From Alphaproteobacteria bacterium (GTDB taxonomy: Bacteria; Pseudomonadota; Alphaproteobacteria; UBA9219): a stretch of DNA of 41,976 nucleotides. The notes beneath the pieces were generated by a model. The model did no database searches and had not been told where the DNA came from. It worked only from the letters and a program-made list of their open reading frames with translations. Both the position numbers and the translations under genes were made by a program. The stretch covers positions 1-41,976 of the forward strand of contig JARLJC010000232.1 of the NCBI GenBank assembly GCA_031291435.1, written 5' to 3'. This document shows positions 41,096-41,976 of this stretch, one piece after another (position 1 is the first letter of the stretch; every line of letters starts with the position of its first letter).

Positions 41096-41807
41096 GCGTA
41101 TGGCGTTTAAGCCAGATAACCCCCAGCAGATCATAAGTCCCGCGTATCGCCCGCCCCAGAAAATCGGACTTCGATATGCCCTGCGTGCGCGGGCGGTCAT
41201 TGACCGGGGTGAAGATACATTCGTGCCCGTAGAGTTTCAGCAAAGCGGGCATGAAGCGGTGCAGGCCGGTGAAGAAAGGCAGTTCCAGATAGGAGTCGCG
41301 CGGGAACAGTTTGAGGCTGCAGCCGGTATCGGGGCAATTATCGTTAAGCAGGGCTTTGCGGATTTTGTTGGCGAACCGGCTCGCCATCCGCTTGGCCGCC
41401 GTATCGCGCCGATTGACACGGATACCGGCCACCAGAATTTTGCGGTCGCGCCCCTTCATCCAGCCGAGATCAAGCAGGCGCGGCGCATCGGCGGGGTCGT
41501 TCTGACGATCGCCATCTATCGTTAAAATCCACGGCGCGCGGGCGCGGCGGATGCCGTTGCGCAAGGCCGCGCTCATGCCGAGGCGGTTTTTATGGCGGAT
41601 CAGGCGGACATGCGGGTTGGCTGCCCGCGCCTGCGTGATTTCGGCCACGGTGCTGTCGGTGCTGCCGTCATCGACGCAGATAATCTCGAACGCGTCGCCG
41701 ACCGGCGCATAGGCCCGCAAGGCGGCCGTAATTTCTTCGATTAAAGGCAGCACATTGCCGGATTCATCCAGCATCGGAATAACGACGGAAAGAACGGGTT
41801 CGGCCAC
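41061..41807 (-). CDS. Family 2 glycosyltransferase (dolichol-phosphate-mannose-synthase-like)
   Basis: 248 residues from GTG 41807, chosen because AAGGAT lies 6 bases upstream; TTG 41846 gives a 261-residue form with no ribosome-binding site. The GT-A fold motifs are LSVVIPMLDESGNV, CVDDGSTDST and the metal-binding TIDGDRQNDP. DTGCSLKLFPRD and RPRTQGISKSD match the DPM1/ArnC-type group that transfers sugars to polyprenyl phosphate. There are no C-terminal membrane spans, so it is the short soluble form, probably acting at the inner face of the membrane. The sugar is unknown. Confidence 0.85.
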   Translation of the reverse strand: MAEPVLSVVIPMLDESGNVLPLIEEITAALRAYAPVGDAFEIICVDDGSTDSTVAEITQARAANPHVRLIRHKNRLGMSAALRNGIRRARAPWILTIDGDRQNDPADAPRLLDLGWMKGRDRKILVAGIRVNRRDTAAKRMASRFANKIRKALLNDNCPDTGCSLKLFPRDSYLELPFFTGLHRFMPALLKLYGHECIFTPVNDRPRTQGISKSDFLGRAIRGTYDLLGVIWLKRHTPKPERGEETSL

Positions 41808-41890
41808 GGGGATATCCTTGGTAAAAGACAGCTGTTTGTCGCGCAAAATGGCGGCGAAAACCAGCCCAAAGAGGCAATTATATAAAGTTT

Positions 41891-41919
41891 TTGCATTTAG
41901 GCGGCTTTTTAGTTAGGTT
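41891..41919 (+). promoter_or_regulatory. Possible tRNA promoter
   Basis: TTGCAT (41891-41896), a 17-base spacer and TAGGTT (41914-41919) lie 20 bases before the tRNA. The -10 match is weak. Confidence 0.35.
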
Positions 41920-41938
41920 GCGCCCCTTCCACCGATAC

Positions 41939-41976
41939 GCGCCCGTAGCTCAACTGGATAGAGCATCAGACTACGA
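41939..41976 (+). tRNA. tRNA-Arg (anticodon ACG), 5' part
   Basis: The window ends inside this gene. The acceptor strand GCGCCCG, the TA linker, a D arm GCTC...GAGC and an anticodon stem TCAGA are followed by a loop starting CTACGA. Counting from G1, positions 34-36 are ACG, the inosine-modified arginine tRNA. The 3' half is not in the window. Confidence 0.9.

Overview
The window is a GC-rich, gene-dense chromosomal segment from a Gram-negative bacterium, most probably an alphaproteobacterium. The main evidence is the cell-division/envelope order ftsQ-ftsA-(insert)-ftsZ-(permease)-lpxC-(orf)-bamD-recN on the minus strand, an FtsZ with a long linker and the C-terminal peptide EIPAFLRR, LpxC and other outer-membrane genes, an alphaproteobacterial-looking RF2, and a type-A RNase P RNA. 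The lineage within the class cannot be fixed from sequence alone. No insertion sequence, prophage, integrase or CRISPR array was seen; the unusual content lies in single genes and small cassettes within otherwise core chromosome.

Layout. 1-4.5 kb: chemotaxis operon cheA(partial)-cheW-cheY-cheB-cheR, plus strand, with overlapping or closely spaced genes. 4.5-7.4 kb: a lone MlaC-type lipid-carrier gene (minus), a small His-rich secreted protein, efp and an inositol-monophosphatase-family gene. 7.5-10.1 kb: an unrecognised gene, rnpB on the minus strand with an extra long hairpin, and an OmpA-like outer-membrane protein. 10.2-14.5 kb: hemB, then a lysine/diaminopimelate cluster dapB-dapA-dapD in which the next overlapping gene encodes an AstE/AspA-type zinc deacylase rather than an M20-family DapE. 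14.5-18.3 kb: a VanX-like (M15D) dipeptidase gene followed by an 800-residue tandem fusion of two D-Ala-D-Ala-ligase modules. 18.3-20.1 kb: two minus-strand genes, one carrying a DnaA domain-IV DNA-binding module without the ATPase. 20.2-25.6 kb: mrcA (PBP1A) preceded by an 18-bp perfect inverted repeat, a gene with a CoiA-like zinc motif, prfB with its programmed +1 frameshift, and a small membrane protein. 25.6-38.5 kb (minus strand): recN, bamD, a small orf, lpxC, an APC permease, ftsZ, a two-gene Sel1 cassette, ftsA, ftsQ, a DegP-type protease and a HigBA/RelE-like toxin-antitoxin pair. 38.5-40.3 kb: obgE, rpmA, rplU (minus). 40.4-42 kb: two small related-looking orfs, a GT2 glycosyltransferase (minus) and the first half of a tRNA-Arg(ACG) at the right edge.

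How it fits together. Most of the window serves the envelope: precursor supply (DapA/B/D, the Ddl fusion), polymerisation (PBP1A), division (FtsQ/A/Z), lipid A (LpxC), outer-membrane assembly and integrity (BamD, OmpA-like, MlaC) and periplasmic quality control (DegP). The usual ddl gene is absent upstream of ftsQ; ligase function appears to have moved to the fused gene beside the VanX-like dipeptidase. The strongest candidates for something new are (1) the VanX-like/double-Ddl pair, whose C-terminal ligase half has an F where D-Ala-D-Ala ligases usually have Y in the omega loop, and (2) the AstE-like deacylase sitting where dapE would be expected.
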